Of a DNA stretch of 36,828 nucleotides, positions 13,659-22,459 are shown piece after piece. The translations under genes and the position numbers were made by a program. Numbering within the stretch: the first letter of the stretch is position 1; every line of letters starts with the position of its first letter. Source of the DNA: DASXRU01 sp033856235 (GTDB lineage: Bacteria; Acidobacteriota; Blastocatellia; Pyrinomonadales; Pyrinomonadaceae). The notes beneath the pieces are model-generated. The model worked only from the letters and a program-made list of their open reading frames with translations, did not search any database and was not told the origin of the DNA. Where the stretch lies: contig JAWVFI010000111.1 in NCBI GenBank assembly GCA_033856235.1, positions 1 through 36,828 on the forward strand, written 5' to 3'.

Positions 13659-15053
13659 ATGAACGGTGCCAGTTCAATAGTGTTTGCCGGAATTGCGCCG
13701 CACCCGCCGATTATGGTTCCGGAGGTGGGCCGCGAAGCTAGCGCGGAAGTCCGGGGCTCAATCGAGGCCATGGCCGAGTTGACGGCGCGCGTGATCGCGA
13801 GCGGCGCCGAAACTGTCATCCTGATATCGCCACACGCCCCTCTGGAGGCGAAGGCTTTTGTGGCTTATGAAGGTCCCCGCGTCTTTGGTGACTTTGCGAA
13901 TTTTCGAGCTCCTCACGCGACGGTCGCAGCCGACCTCGACGATGAACTGCTCGCCGCTATTACGCAGTCTGCCGCCGCGAACGGTTACGAAGTTCGGCTG
14001 ATTAGAAATGAGAACCTCGATCATGGTATCGCCGTACCGCTCTACTTTCTGCAACGCAATGGTTGGCAAGGCCGTGTGATCGCGCTGGGTTACAGCTTCC
14101 TCCCTAATGAAGATCACTTAAGTTTCGGGAAAGCGATTAGAACTGCCGTTGATTCCCTGCGGCGGAGCGTGGCTTTCATCGCCAGCGGCGACCTGAGTCA
14201 TCGGCTGAAACTGGGCGCCCCGGCCGGGTACAACAAAGGTGCGCACCTGTTCGATGAAGAGGTCGTGCAGGCATTGCAGGCAGGATCGCCGGCGCGCGTT
14301 ATCCATATCGATCCGGACTTGCGGCACCTGGCGGGCGAGTGCGGTTATCGCTCAATGCTCGTCGCATTTGGCGTCACTCAGGGTTTGGCCCCGGCTATTG
14401 AAGTACTGCACTACGAAGCTCCCTTCGGAGTGGGCTATGTGGTAGCTCAATTGGTTAAGACAAATCACACCGGGAGCGAGAACCAGGGCGCCGCACCGCT
14501 TTTAGCAAACAAGCCAACTCCTGATGTCGCAAAAACCGGAGAACTGCCGGCCCTCGCGCGTCGCACGGTGGAGACATTCGTAAAGGAGCATGTGGTTATC
14601 AATCCTCCGGGAGATTCCGAAGTTCTCGCGCAGCGTGCCGCCTGCTTCGTCTCAATTAAGACTCATAACGGAGACCTGCGCGGTTGTATCGGCACGACTG
14701 AACCAACCAGGAACACCCTCGCAGAAGAATTGATCGCGAACGCCATTGGCGCTGCGACACGTGATCCTCGGTTTCCGCCGATTGAAAAAGCAGAGTTGAA
14801 AAGCCTGAAATATTCAGTCGATGTGCTGTCCCAACCCGAGCTCGCAAATATGCAAGATCTCGATCCGGGAAAATATGGTGTGATTGTCGAAGGGAAAGAC
14901 AGCGGGCGCAGAGGATTGCTCTTACCGAATTTGCAGGGCGTGAATACCGCTGCGAAGCAAGTGGGAATTGCAGCCCGCAAAGCCGGAATCCCCGCCACCG
15001 AGAAACTTATTTTGTGGCGCTTTCGCGCCGATAGATACCGGGAAGAATTCTAA
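13659..15053 (+). CDS. Fused AmmeMemoRadiSam system protein B (MEMO1-like) and protein A (AMMECR1)
   Basis: A 464-residue fusion. Residues 1-270 are a MEMO1/LigB-like domain with the histidine-containing motifs APHPPIMVPEVG, SPHAPLEAKAF, NLDHGIAVPLYFL and ASGDLSHRL, which place His residues at the metal site of the related extradiol dioxygenases. A short linker leads to an AMMECR1 domain (about 295-464) with the signature GDLRGCIGTTEP and the end motif LILWRFRADRYREEF. In many prokaryotes these two proteins accompany a radical SAM enzyme; that gene is not in this window. The biochemical role is unsettled. An AGG precedes the ATG. It is convergent with gyrB, with 59 bp between the stops and no strong terminator. 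Confidence 0.9.
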   Translation: MNGASSIVFAGIAPHPPIMVPEVGREASAEVRGSIEAMAELTARVIASGAETVILISPHAPLEAKAFVAYEGPRVFGDFANFRAPHATVAADLDDELLAAITQSAAANGYEVRLIRNENLDHGIAVPLYFLQRNGWQGRVIALGYSFLPNEDHLSFGKAIRTAVDSLRRSVAFIASGDLSHRLKLGAPAGYNKGAHLFDEEVVQALQAGSPARVIHIDPDLRHLAGECGYRSMLVAFGVTQGLAPAIEVLHYEAPFGVGYVVAQLVKTNHTGSENQGAAPLLANKPTPDVAKTGELPALARRTVETFVKEHVVINPPGDSEVLAQRAACFVSIKTHNGDLRGCIGTTEPTRNTLAEELIANAIGAATRDPRFPPIEKAELKSLKYSVDVLSQPELANMQDLDPGKYGVIVEGKDSGRRGLLLPNLQGVNTAAKQVGIAARKAGIPATEKLILWRFRADRYREEF

Positions 15054-15112
15054 TGGCACAAGGTGGCTTTACTCCGACACTTTGCCCTTTGCCCTTAGCT
15101 CTCAGCTCTCAC

Positions 15113-17560
15113 TTACACGTCAAGATTTCTAACATCGAGGGCGTTGTCTTCGATGAACTTGCGCCTTGGCTCGACTGCGTCTCCCATGAGCACGGTGAAC
15201 ATTTCGTCGGTCTCAACAGCATCATCAACTCTGACCTGCAACAGGGTGCGCTTCTCGGGGTTCATCGTGGTTTCCCAGAGCTGTTCGGGATTCATTTCAC
15301 CCAGACCTTTGTAGCGCTGAATCGAAAGGTCTTTCTTCGCTGCTGCCAGCACGCGTTCCAGCAAAGCCTCACGCGTGGGAATCTCCTCGCTGGTACCGTT
15401 TTCGCCGGCAATGAACGGCGCCGCGAGTTGCGCTTCCAGTTCAATGTAAAGCTCGGCAGCCTTTTGAAACTCGACGTGACTGGCAAAGTCCCAATCGACA
15501 CAAACACGGATGCCGGAGTTAGTAACGACCTGGATTTCCCACAAGCTGTGCTCCTCATCCGGAGTTAGTTCAGCGTTGATACCTTCTTTAGTCAGCACGG
15601 TTTCGACGCGGCCCATCAACTCTCCATCCTGGAAGATGCCGCGCAGGGTTGCTCCTTTTTCCAGCATCAATCCCCGCTTGCCGCCCAGGGCCTTGAGCAA
15701 AGCATCGAGTAGTTTTTGATCGCCTCCCAAACGCCGCGCGGTCTTTTCGCAATAACGCTTGAAGTCCACCATCTTCTCCAGATAGTTGGCCAGGTCCTTG
15801 CCCTCGGTCACCGTCTTGTTGCCCGCCGATTGCACCTTCATATCGCTGGTGGCCTGGCGCATCAGATACTTGATCATCGCCGTGTCATCTTTGATGTACT
15901 CTTCTTTCTTTCCTCTTTTCACTTTGAAGAGCGGCGGCTGGGCGATGTACACGTAACCGTTTTCCACCAGGGCAGCCATCTGCCGGTAAAAGAATGTCAA
16001 CAACAGCGTTCGAATATGCGAGCCATCGACGTCGGCGTCAGTCATTAGAATGATCTTGTGATAACGAAGCTTGCTCAGATCGAAATCCTCTTTGCCAATC
16101 CCCGTGCCCAGCGCCATGATCAGGGCCTTGATTTCACTATGGCCCAGCATCTTATCGAAACGCGCTTTCTCGACATTCAGGATCTTGCCCTTGAGGGGGA
16201 GGATCGCCTGGTTCTTCCGGTCGCGACCCTGCTTCGCTGAGCCGCCGGCGGAATCGCCCTCAACAATGTAGATCTCGGACATTGCGGGATCGGTTTCCTG
16301 ACAGTCGGCCAGTTTGCCCGGCAACATCGTGGAACCGAAGGCGCCCTTGCGCACAATCTCGCGTGCCTTGCGCGCTGCTTCCCGCGCGCGCGCCGCATCC
16401 AGTGACTTACCCACGACCTTCCTGGCCACGGTCGGGTTCTGCTCCAGATACTCGGTCAGGCGTTCGTTCAAAAACGATTCCACGGCGCCCTTCACATCGG
16501 AATTGAGCTTGCCCTTGGTCTGCCCCTCAAACTGCGGCTGCGGCAGCTTCACGGAGATGACCGCCACCAGCCCCTCACGAACGTCGTCGCCGGTTAACGA
16601 GCCTTTGAAGTTCTTGGCTAACCCTGAGGACTGCGCATAGGCGTTAATCGTGCGGGTAAACGCCGAGCGAAAGCCGGAGAGGTGCGTGCCGCCATCGACG
16701 GTGTTGATGTTGTTCGCGAACGAATAGACTTTTTCGTCATAGCCGTCGTTGTACTGAATGGCAACCTCAATCGCCAGGACGTCGCTTTCCCTTTCAAAGT
16801 ACATCGGCTTGTCGTGCAGCGCGCTCTTGTTCTTATTGAGGTGCTTTACAAATTCAGCGATCCCGCCGCGGTAATAAAACTCGTGCGACTTCTCCGGTTC
16901 CTCCCGCTCGTCACGAATGGTGATGCGAATGCCTTTGTTGAGAAAGGCCTTTTCGCGCAAACGCTCGGAGAGCTTGTCGAAACTGAACTCAGTATGGTCG
17001 AAGATTTCGGTATCAGGCTTGAAAGTAATCTTGGTGCCGCGACGGCGCGTTTTGCCCGAGGGTTTGTTACCGTCAAGTTTAGTAACTGCGATACCGCGTT
17101 CGTATTCCTGCTCGTAGGTCTTGCCATCGCGCCAGATTTCCAGATGGAGTTTTTCGGAAAGAAAGTTTACGCAGGAGACACCCACGCCATGCAGCCCGCC
17201 TGAGACCTTGTAAGCGTTAGAGTCAAACTTACCGCCGGCATGCAGTTTGGTCATTACCACTTCCGCCGCTGACTTCTTTTCCTTCTTCATCAAATCGACC
17301 GGGATACCACGGCCGTTATCGATTACCGTGATCGAGTTATCAAGATGAATCATCACTTCGATCGTGTCGCAGTAACCTACCAGGGCCTCGTCGATCGAGT
17401 TATCGACCACTTCATAGACGAGGTGATGCAAACCTAATTCGCCAGTCGATCCAATGTACATCGCCGGTCGCTTACGCACGGCTTCGCGGCCCTCGAGCAC
17501 CGCTATCGAAGACGAATCGTAGGCATCGGCCCTTCGCTTAACTCCAGATGCTGTTACCAA
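15113..17560 (-). CDS. gyrB: DNA gyrase subunit B
   Basis: An 815-residue type IIA topoisomerase ATPase subunit, which introduces negative supercoils together with GyrA (not in the window). The GHKL ATPase motifs are present: EVVDNSIDEA, DNGRGIPV and GGLHGVGVSCVN. The transducer domain follows. The TOPRIM domain has EGDSAGGSAKQGRDR and the metal-binding DADVDGSHIRTLLLTFF. The C-terminal part contains a GyrB insert-like region and the conserved QRYKGLGEMNPEQLWETTMNP. The start is TTG at 17560, supported by a strong AGAGGAGAG sequence about 7 nt upstream and by the family N-terminus (SSIAVLEGREAVRKRPAMYIG). The gene follows recF with 69 bp between them and is probably co-transcribed with it. 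Confidence 0.97.
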   Translation of the reverse strand: MVTASGVKRRADAYDSSSIAVLEGREAVRKRPAMYIGSTGELGLHHLVYEVVDNSIDEALVGYCDTIEVMIHLDNSITVIDNGRGIPVDLMKKEKKSAAEVVMTKLHAGGKFDSNAYKVSGGLHGVGVSCVNFLSEKLHLEIWRDGKTYEQEYERGIAVTKLDGNKPSGKTRRRGTKITFKPDTEIFDHTEFSFDKLSERLREKAFLNKGIRITIRDEREEPEKSHEFYYRGGIAEFVKHLNKNKSALHDKPMYFERESDVLAIEVAIQYNDGYDEKVYSFANNINTVDGGTHLSGFRSAFTRTINAYAQSSGLAKNFKGSLTGDDVREGLVAVISVKLPQPQFEGQTKGKLNSDVKGAVESFLNERLTEYLEQNPTVARKVVGKSLDAARAREAARKAREIVRKGAFGSTMLPGKLADCQETDPAMSEIYIVEGDSAGGSAKQGRDRKNQAILPLKGKILNVEKARFDKMLGHSEIKALIMALGTGIGKEDFDLSKLRYHKIILMTDADVDGSHIRTLLLTFFYRQMAALVENGYVYIAQPPLFKVKRGKKEEYIKDDTAMIKYLMRQATSDMKVQSAGNKTVTEGKDLANYLEKMVDFKRYCEKTARRLGGDQKLLDALLKALGGKRGLMLEKGATLRGIFQDGELMGRVETVLTKEGINAELTPDEEHSLWEIQVVTNSGIRVCVDWDFASHVEFQKAAELYIELEAQLAAPFIAGENGTSEEIPTREALLERVLAAAKKDLSIQRYKGLGEMNPEQLWETTMNPEKRTLLQVRVDDAVETDEMFTVLMGDAVEPRRKFIEDNALDVRNLDV

Positions 17561-17629
17561 AACTGCTCTCCTCTTTAAATCACACTAACGCTAATCTGCT
17601 CAGACTTACCGCCGGATCGCGGCCCATTC

Positions 17630-18778
17630 CTAGATGCTATTCACGGCTGCGGCAGACGGAAGGGACGCTCCCTTTTCGTGCTTGCGTTTCGTCACACTTC
17701 CAGCCTCAATCAGGTACGTACTTGCCCGTGGCAAAAACTGCTGAAGGTGACTTTCCTTCGAAGTCGTGACGAAGGTTTGGGTGCGCCCGTCAAGGTATTC
17801 CAGCAGGTAGTTTATCCGCTTCTCGTCCAATTCCGCGTCCACGTCGTCAATGAGGAAAACGGGATAATCTTTATGCTCAGAATAATACACCGAAATTGCC
17901 GCTAAGTCAAGTGTTATCAATGCGCTACGCTGTTGTCCGGAGCTGCCAAAAGACCGCAAATCGCGGCCGTCAAAGAGTATCTCCAGGTCGTCTCGATGAG
18001 GGCCAATTAGCGAGGTTCCCGAAGCCATCTCCGCACCCAGGCGAAACTGGAGACGTTCGACAATCAGTGCTTCGTAATCACCCAAATCGCCCCTGCCTTC
18101 AAGCGACGATCGGTAGCGGATCGAGACGTTGTCACCGAACAGCGTATGGTCAAGAGCTTCGTTCAATTGATCGACGTAATCCGCACGCAGGCGATGTATT
18201 TGAAAGCTCAGCTGGGCCAACTGATCATTCCATGGCCGGAGCGCTTCGATCGCCTCTGCTTGTCTTAGGCGGCCGTCCAGGGCGTCCTGGAGCAAACGGT
18301 TCTTCTGCCTGAGCACGCGATTGTAGTCCGCCAGCGTTTGTGCATAGCCGGGATGCAGGGAAACCACTCCGCGATCCAGGAACTTGCGCCGCGCATCCGG
18401 AACGCCCCGCACCACATCCAGTTCGTCGCTGGTGAAAGCGACGGTATGGAGTTGCCCGGCGTAACGAGAGATCGGCTCCCGCTTCCCGTTCACGGAAATG
18501 ATCTTGTTCTTACCTTGCAGGCTGACCTGTAATTCGCGCGAGATAGTTTCGTTTTGCGAAACCTCAGCTCGGAGGTAAGCGGCTTCGGCGCCAAACTGTA
18601 TTGTTTCGTGAAGCTTCGAGGTCCGGAAAGACTTAGTATGGGCGAGAATATAGATAGCTTCCAGCCAGTTGGTTTTCCCTTGTCCGTTGTTACCGTAAAG
18701 AATATTGAGGCCTTCTCCCCAAACGTTCTTGCCGGCTAGATTGCGGAAATTCTGCGCCTCAACTGACCTGAGGATCAT
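17630..18778 (-). CDS. recF: DNA replication and repair protein RecF
   Basis: A 382-residue SMC-like ATPase that loads RecA at single-strand gaps with RecO and RecR. The Walker A is GNNGQGKT (29-36), preceded by FRN. The ABC-type signature region reads LRSFGSSGQQRSALITLDLA. Walker B is DYPVFLIDDVDAELDEKR, and the D-loop and final TTSKES follow. Length is typical. The gene is usually next to dnaN; here about 10 kb of accessory genes separate the two, while the downstream junction to gyrB is preserved. Confidence 0.96.
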   Translation of the reverse strand: MILRSVEAQNFRNLAGKNVWGEGLNILYGNNGQGKTNWLEAIYILAHTKSFRTSKLHETIQFGAEAAYLRAEVSQNETISRELQVSLQGKNKIISVNGKREPISRYAGQLHTVAFTSDELDVVRGVPDARRKFLDRGVVSLHPGYAQTLADYNRVLRQKNRLLQDALDGRLRQAEAIEALRPWNDQLAQLSFQIHRLRADYVDQLNEALDHTLFGDNVSIRYRSSLEGRGDLGDYEALIVERLQFRLGAEMASGTSLIGPHRDDLEILFDGRDLRSFGSSGQQRSALITLDLAAISVYYSEHKDYPVFLIDDVDAELDEKRINYLLEYLDGRTQTFVTTSKESHLQQFLPRASTYLIEAGSVTKRKHEKGASLPSAAAVNSI

Positions 18779-18913
18779 GAATGAATCTTAACATATCGTT
18801 GTTGTTTCCGCCGTTGCCAGAAACATAAGCGCCGCCAACTCAACGCTTCGAGATTGACTCAAAGGTAATCTGCGTAGGAGTGCGTAATCATCACGCCTGG
18901 CGGCGGCGGACTT

Positions 18914-19801
18914 CTACCTGGGTTCAGCATTACTACCGAACCAGATCGCTGATGGTAGCGGCTTAGAAAGCGTACGGCCCGAAGCCAGTAGTGAGCGAGC
19001 AAATATGTAGAGGACCCAACACTCGACTGCGAATGGAGGAAAGCCGAGAAAGCCGAGCACCGGCATTTCGAATACTTTGATGTTGCCAAAGAACGGCACG
19101 GTGTAACTCCACTTTGCGATCGCCCAGTAATTCCAGAATTCCCAGAGCACTCCGCAAACTGCACCGCTTGCCAATAGTGACAGAAGTCGCACCCATTTTC
19201 CCTCACCAAGGTCCCCAACAATTGATGGGTGGCCGCGCAGATGATTGATGGGATCGAGGAGGAAAATGAACGATAGCCATACCATGGGCGCGAACCAGTC
19301 AGATATCACGAAGAATGGCAGTAATACAGTTACCGCGCCGGCGATCGTCAACAGGTACAGAATCGGTCGCGAAATGCGAATCACACGCGCTGGGCGACGC
19401 CGGGCAAAGACTGTGACCGCAAAGAACTCGGCGGTCGCAAACAAGGCCGGAAAAATAGTCGCAAACGCCCAGTCGTAACCCACGCGGCGCAGAAAGGGGT
19501 TGGGTGTGAGATTGTGATAGTGCCACCACAACTCGAGGTCGGAACTCCAGAACCGCGGCGCGTTGTAGAACTCAAACAACCACCAGCAGCAAACAGAAAT
19601 AACGGCGATCAGAACCAGTTCGAGCCGGTCCGTTGTTAGCAGCGACCGACCCCTCCGTTTAAAGACCAGCGCGTCCACGAACATCACATAGCCTGTCCAT
19701 ACAATTGGCGTAAACCAGACCCCGACCACGTGGTTGCCGGTGAAGAGCAGGATTTCGGCAAGATTGATGATCAGGATCCCAATGTAGCCGTGAAGTTTCA
19801 T
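18914..19801 (-). CDS. Polytopic membrane protein with an internal duplication
   Basis: A 295-residue membrane protein with about eight hydrophobic segments. It appears to consist of two copies of a unit about 140 residues long. WFTPIVW (29-35) and WWLFEFYN (73-80) in the first half correspond to WFAPMVW (169-175) and VLWEFWN (218-224) in the second. FPALFATAEFFAVTVFARR (117-135) corresponds to FPPFAVECWVLYIFARS (254-270). The conserved Trp, Glu, Asn and Pro residues within membrane segments suggest a binding site or channel formed by the pseudo-symmetric halves. I do not recognise the family. It lies 51 bp downstream of the winged-helix/TPR regulator on the same strand and may be co-transcribed with it. 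Confidence 0.75.
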   Translation of the reverse strand: MKLHGYIGILIINLAEILLFTGNHVVGVWFTPIVWTGYVMFVDALVFKRRGRSLLTTDRLELVLIAVISVCCWWLFEFYNAPRFWSSDLELWWHYHNLTPNPFLRRVGYDWAFATIFPALFATAEFFAVTVFARRRPARVIRISRPILYLLTIAGAVTVLLPFFVISDWFAPMVWLSFIFLLDPINHLRGHPSIVGDLGEGKWVRLLSLLASGAVCGVLWEFWNYWAIAKWSYTVPFFGNIKVFEMPVLGFLGFPPFAVECWVLYIFARSLLASGRTLSKPLPSAIWFGSNAEPR

Positions 19802-19852
19802 GTGATGCGGACTTTAAGACCGCGAAGCAATTACGTCTGGACACATTACGAC

Positions 19853-21862
19853 TTAGAAGCCGGCGCGTTGCTTAAACCCTGGGTAACGGGGATCGGACCT
19901 GAGATTGTCCCAGACGTTGCCCACTTTGAGTGAAATCGCTCCTCCAGAAGATCGTTCCTCAAAGACTTGCTCTAACGAGTGAAAGGCTTCGTCTTTGTCA
20001 CCCAGTCCGGCGCAGGCCAACGCCATTAAGAGAGGCGAAACATACGTCCGCCGCGACAATCCTCTCAACCGGGCAAGCTCTGTTCGCGCTTCGCCACTCT
20101 CGCCCGCCCTTGCGTAGACGTGAACCAAATAGGACAGGTAAAGCGGTTCGTTTTCCAGGTTCTTAATCCGGCGTAACTCACTGAGGGCTTCTTCATGCAT
20201 ACTCTTGGCTGAGTAGGTCATAGCCAACAGCCCATGCGCCACTTGGAATTCCGAATCCATCTCCAGCGTCCGCTTGAACTCTGCAATAGCCTCGTCATAG
20301 CGGCGAGCAAACATATAAGCCTTCGCCAGATCCGTATTGATGATCAGCGACAGCGGATCCAGGTCATGGGCCCGCTTAAGTTCTGCTATCCCTTCGTCGA
20401 ACCGGCCCATGCAGGCTAAAAACTCGCCGAACCACTGATGCGCCGTCGCATAGTTCGGGTTCAATTCGATGGCTCGCTTGAATTCCTTTTCGGTCTCGGG
20501 CCAGTTCCAGTCGAAGTTCATGGCAATCAGTCCCAACGAGGCGTGCGCTTCGGCGAGCGTCTCGTCGAGTTCGAGCGCTTTCTTCGCCGCCGCTCGGGCC
20601 CGGGCAAACTTTTCGGCCTCCGAGTTCTTATCATGGCCGACGACAAAAGAGGACGAATTCCCTAATCCCACGTAAGCCTCGGCATAACCCGGATCGATTT
20701 GAATAGCCTGCCTGAAATACTCTACGGACTTTTGATAGCCGTCAGGCGTGCGCTTATTCCAGAAGTAGAGACCTTTGAGGTAGGCCTGATACGCCTCGAC
20801 GTTATCGCTGCCCCGTTTTTGCAGACGTCTTTGCTCTTCAGGGTTCAACTCGACCAGCAACTCACGCATCACCTGCCGCGAGATCGAGTCCTGGATTCCG
20901 AAAATATCGGCAGAGCGCTCGTCGAACTTGGCGGACCAGAGCGTCGCACCATCCTGCGTTCGTAATAGCTGGACCGTCACCCGAATTCTGTCGCCCTCAC
21001 GTTGCACATTGCCGTCGAGCACCGCTTCCACGCCTTGTTCCCGGCCGGCAGCAAGCGGGTCTTGCATGGGATCAACGTAGCGGCGCACTGCGCCGGTTGG
21101 CCGTACGACGATCTGATGGATATTCCCTAAGACAGTGATTAGAGCATCGCTCATGCCGATACCCAGATACTCGTTGTCGGCCTGGCCCGGCGGGCCAATC
21201 GTCTTGAACGGCAGCACGGCAATGGAGCGCATTTTTGATCGAGCGGACAACGCCACCGGGGCCGCCCGGGTTGATTCATGCGAAGCCGACAGGCGATAGA
21301 ACATTACCGGCAGGGCCAGGAGCATCATCACTGCTCCGCCGATCGTAATCTTGAGAGCCGTGGAGACGCGAGGGAAAAGGAAGGGCCGCCCGGGCGCGAC
21401 TGTCTTTGTTGGTCGGGGAACGGCGGTGGGCTGGGCCGCTTCAGCGTCCCAAATCTCGCGCTCTTCCCTTTCATCCGTGACGATGCGCTGAAAGGTATGT
21501 CGTTCCACGATGACGTGCACATCATCACTGTCCGGCAATTCCCTGACATTCGCCACAAAGCGATAGCCGCGCTTGGACACGGTCTCAATATAGCTCTGGC
21601 CGTTCGGCGCGTTGCCAAGCATCTTCCGCAGCAAAGAGACGTTGTTCGTCAGGTTGGATTCCTCGACATGGGTTTCGGGCCATACCGCGTCCATGAGTTC
21701 GGTCTTTTCTACTAAACGCCCACGTCGATCAATCAGAACCACGAGGGTCTCAAACACTTTCGGCGTGAGGGGAACGGGGACACCATCACGCAGCAATTGC
21801 TGCTCTCCCGTGTCCAAAGAGTAATCACCAAACTCAAATAAACGCCGCCGTTGCTTGCTCAT
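19853..21862 (-). CDS. CadC-like membrane transcription regulator with TolB-like and TPR domains
   Basis: A 669-residue protein. Residues 8-107 form an OmpR/PhoB-type winged helix (FGDYSLDTGEQQLLRDG, LTPKVFETLVVLIDRRG, VEESNLTNNVSLLRKMLG, YIETVSKRGYRF). A membrane segment spans about 168-189. Residues 212-335 match the TolB N-terminal-like domain (SIAVLPFKTIGPPG, LDGNVQREGDRIRVTVQLL). Residues about 345-650 are tandem TPR repeats (EAYQAYLKGLYFWNK, ALELDETLAEAHASLGLIA, and others). It would sense through the periplasmic or scaffold domains and act directly on DNA from the membrane, as CadC does. The promoter-side 11-bp repeats at 21871-21914 are the likely binding sites. Such proteins are numerous in Acidobacteriota. 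No clear ribosome-binding site is seen. Confidence 0.88.
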   Translation of the reverse strand: MSKQRRRLFEFGDYSLDTGEQQLLRDGVPVPLTPKVFETLVVLIDRRGRLVEKTELMDAVWPETHVEESNLTNNVSLLRKMLGNAPNGQSYIETVSKRGYRFVANVRELPDSDDVHVIVERHTFQRIVTDEREEREIWDAEAAQPTAVPRPTKTVAPGRPFLFPRVSTALKITIGGAVMMLLALPVMFYRLSASHESTRAAPVALSARSKMRSIAVLPFKTIGPPGQADNEYLGIGMSDALITVLGNIHQIVVRPTGAVRRYVDPMQDPLAAGREQGVEAVLDGNVQREGDRIRVTVQLLRTQDGATLWSAKFDERSADIFGIQDSISRQVMRELLVELNPEEQRRLQKRGSDNVEAYQAYLKGLYFWNKRTPDGYQKSVEYFRQAIQIDPGYAEAYVGLGNSSSFVVGHDKNSEAEKFARARAAAKKALELDETLAEAHASLGLIAMNFDWNWPETEKEFKRAIELNPNYATAHQWFGEFLACMGRFDEGIAELKRAHDLDPLSLIINTDLAKAYMFARRYDEAIAEFKRTLEMDSEFQVAHGLLAMTYSAKSMHEEALSELRRIKNLENEPLYLSYLVHVYARAGESGEARTELARLRGLSRRTYVSPLLMALACAGLGDKDEAFHSLEQVFEERSSGGAISLKVGNVWDNLRSDPRYPGFKQRAGF

Positions 21863-21870
21863 AACCGCTT

Positions 21871-21914
21871 AGAGATTTTTCAGAGATTTTTTTGAGATGA
21901 ATCTCAGGATTTTT
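21871..21914. promoter_or_regulatory. Four consecutive 11-bp repeats, candidate winged-helix operator
   Basis: Starting 9 bp upstream of the regulator's start codon lie four back-to-back 11-bp units: AGAGATTTTTC, AGAGATTTTTT, TGAGATGAATC and TCAGGATTTTT. An 11-bp direct-repeat spacing is the known binding geometry of OmpR/PhoB winged helices. The third unit overlaps a palindrome (21893-21906). The site also faces the divergent small HTH gene at 22058. Function is inferred. Confidence 0.55.
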
Positions 21915-22057
21915 CTTGTGGGGGTCACTACAGTTTATCGAACCCTGCGCCAAGCCGAATGTCGGAGTCTTTGGATCCATTGTTAACGCCGGGGACAGCG
22001 CGCCGATTCTACCCTTCGCCGGTTTGTACTGGCAACTTTTGGAAGGAACGCCAAACC

Positions 22058-22369
22058 ATGAAAACCAGAAGTCACCGCAGCACCGAGACTACCATTGAGA
22101 CGCACGAGGTCTGGGTTATTAGAAGGCCATCGTCACCTACGACGGTTTGGTGTCGGCAGTGCGCCCAGGACGTCGTGATGCTTTCCCCGGAGGAAGCGGC
22201 CCGCCGGCTGCGCGTCAACCCCCGCACTGTCTACCGCTGGGTGGAGGTCGGTCAGGCTCATTACCGAGAGATAGAAAACGGTTGGTTGCTCGTCTGCCTC
22301 CTGTCGCTGCCGCGCCAGGAGCATGCCGGCGCTGCCTTTCTCCTGCCCTCGTCGCGCGCGTCGGATTGA
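22058..22369 (+). CDS. Small CxxC and helix-turn-helix protein
   Basis: A 103-residue protein with a polar N-terminus (MKTRSHRSTETTIETHEVWVIRR), a WCRQC pair of cysteines, and a MerR/excisionase-like helix-turn-helix: MLSPEEAARRLRVNPRTVYRWVEVG followed by HYREIENGWLLVCLLSL. The layout suggests a small DNA-binding protein with a metal- or redox-sensitive pair of cysteines; that is inference. ATG 22058 has GGAAGG about 11 nt upstream. A longer reading through 21959 is open but has no support. It is divergent from the winged-helix/TPR regulator and lies 90 bp before the giant exoprotein gene on the same strand, so it may regulate either. Confidence 0.65.
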   Translation: MKTRSHRSTETTIETHEVWVIRRPSSPTTVWCRQCAQDVVMLSPEEAARRLRVNPRTVYRWVEVGQAHYREIENGWLLVCLLSLPRQEHAGAAFLLPSSRASD

Positions 22370-22459
22370 ATCGATCGCCTTGAGTTCTTGCCCTCTGGCT
22401 GGTTCAGCTTTGGTCCATCTTTTCTCTGAGAAGTCGATAATTGATTAAGGAAGGCCCTG

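Noticed and set aside
15053..15568. 171-codon plus-strand frame starting at the end of the MEMO1-AMMECR1 gene
   Set aside because: It is the antisense of the gyrB 3' end, which is unmistakably coding on the other strand.
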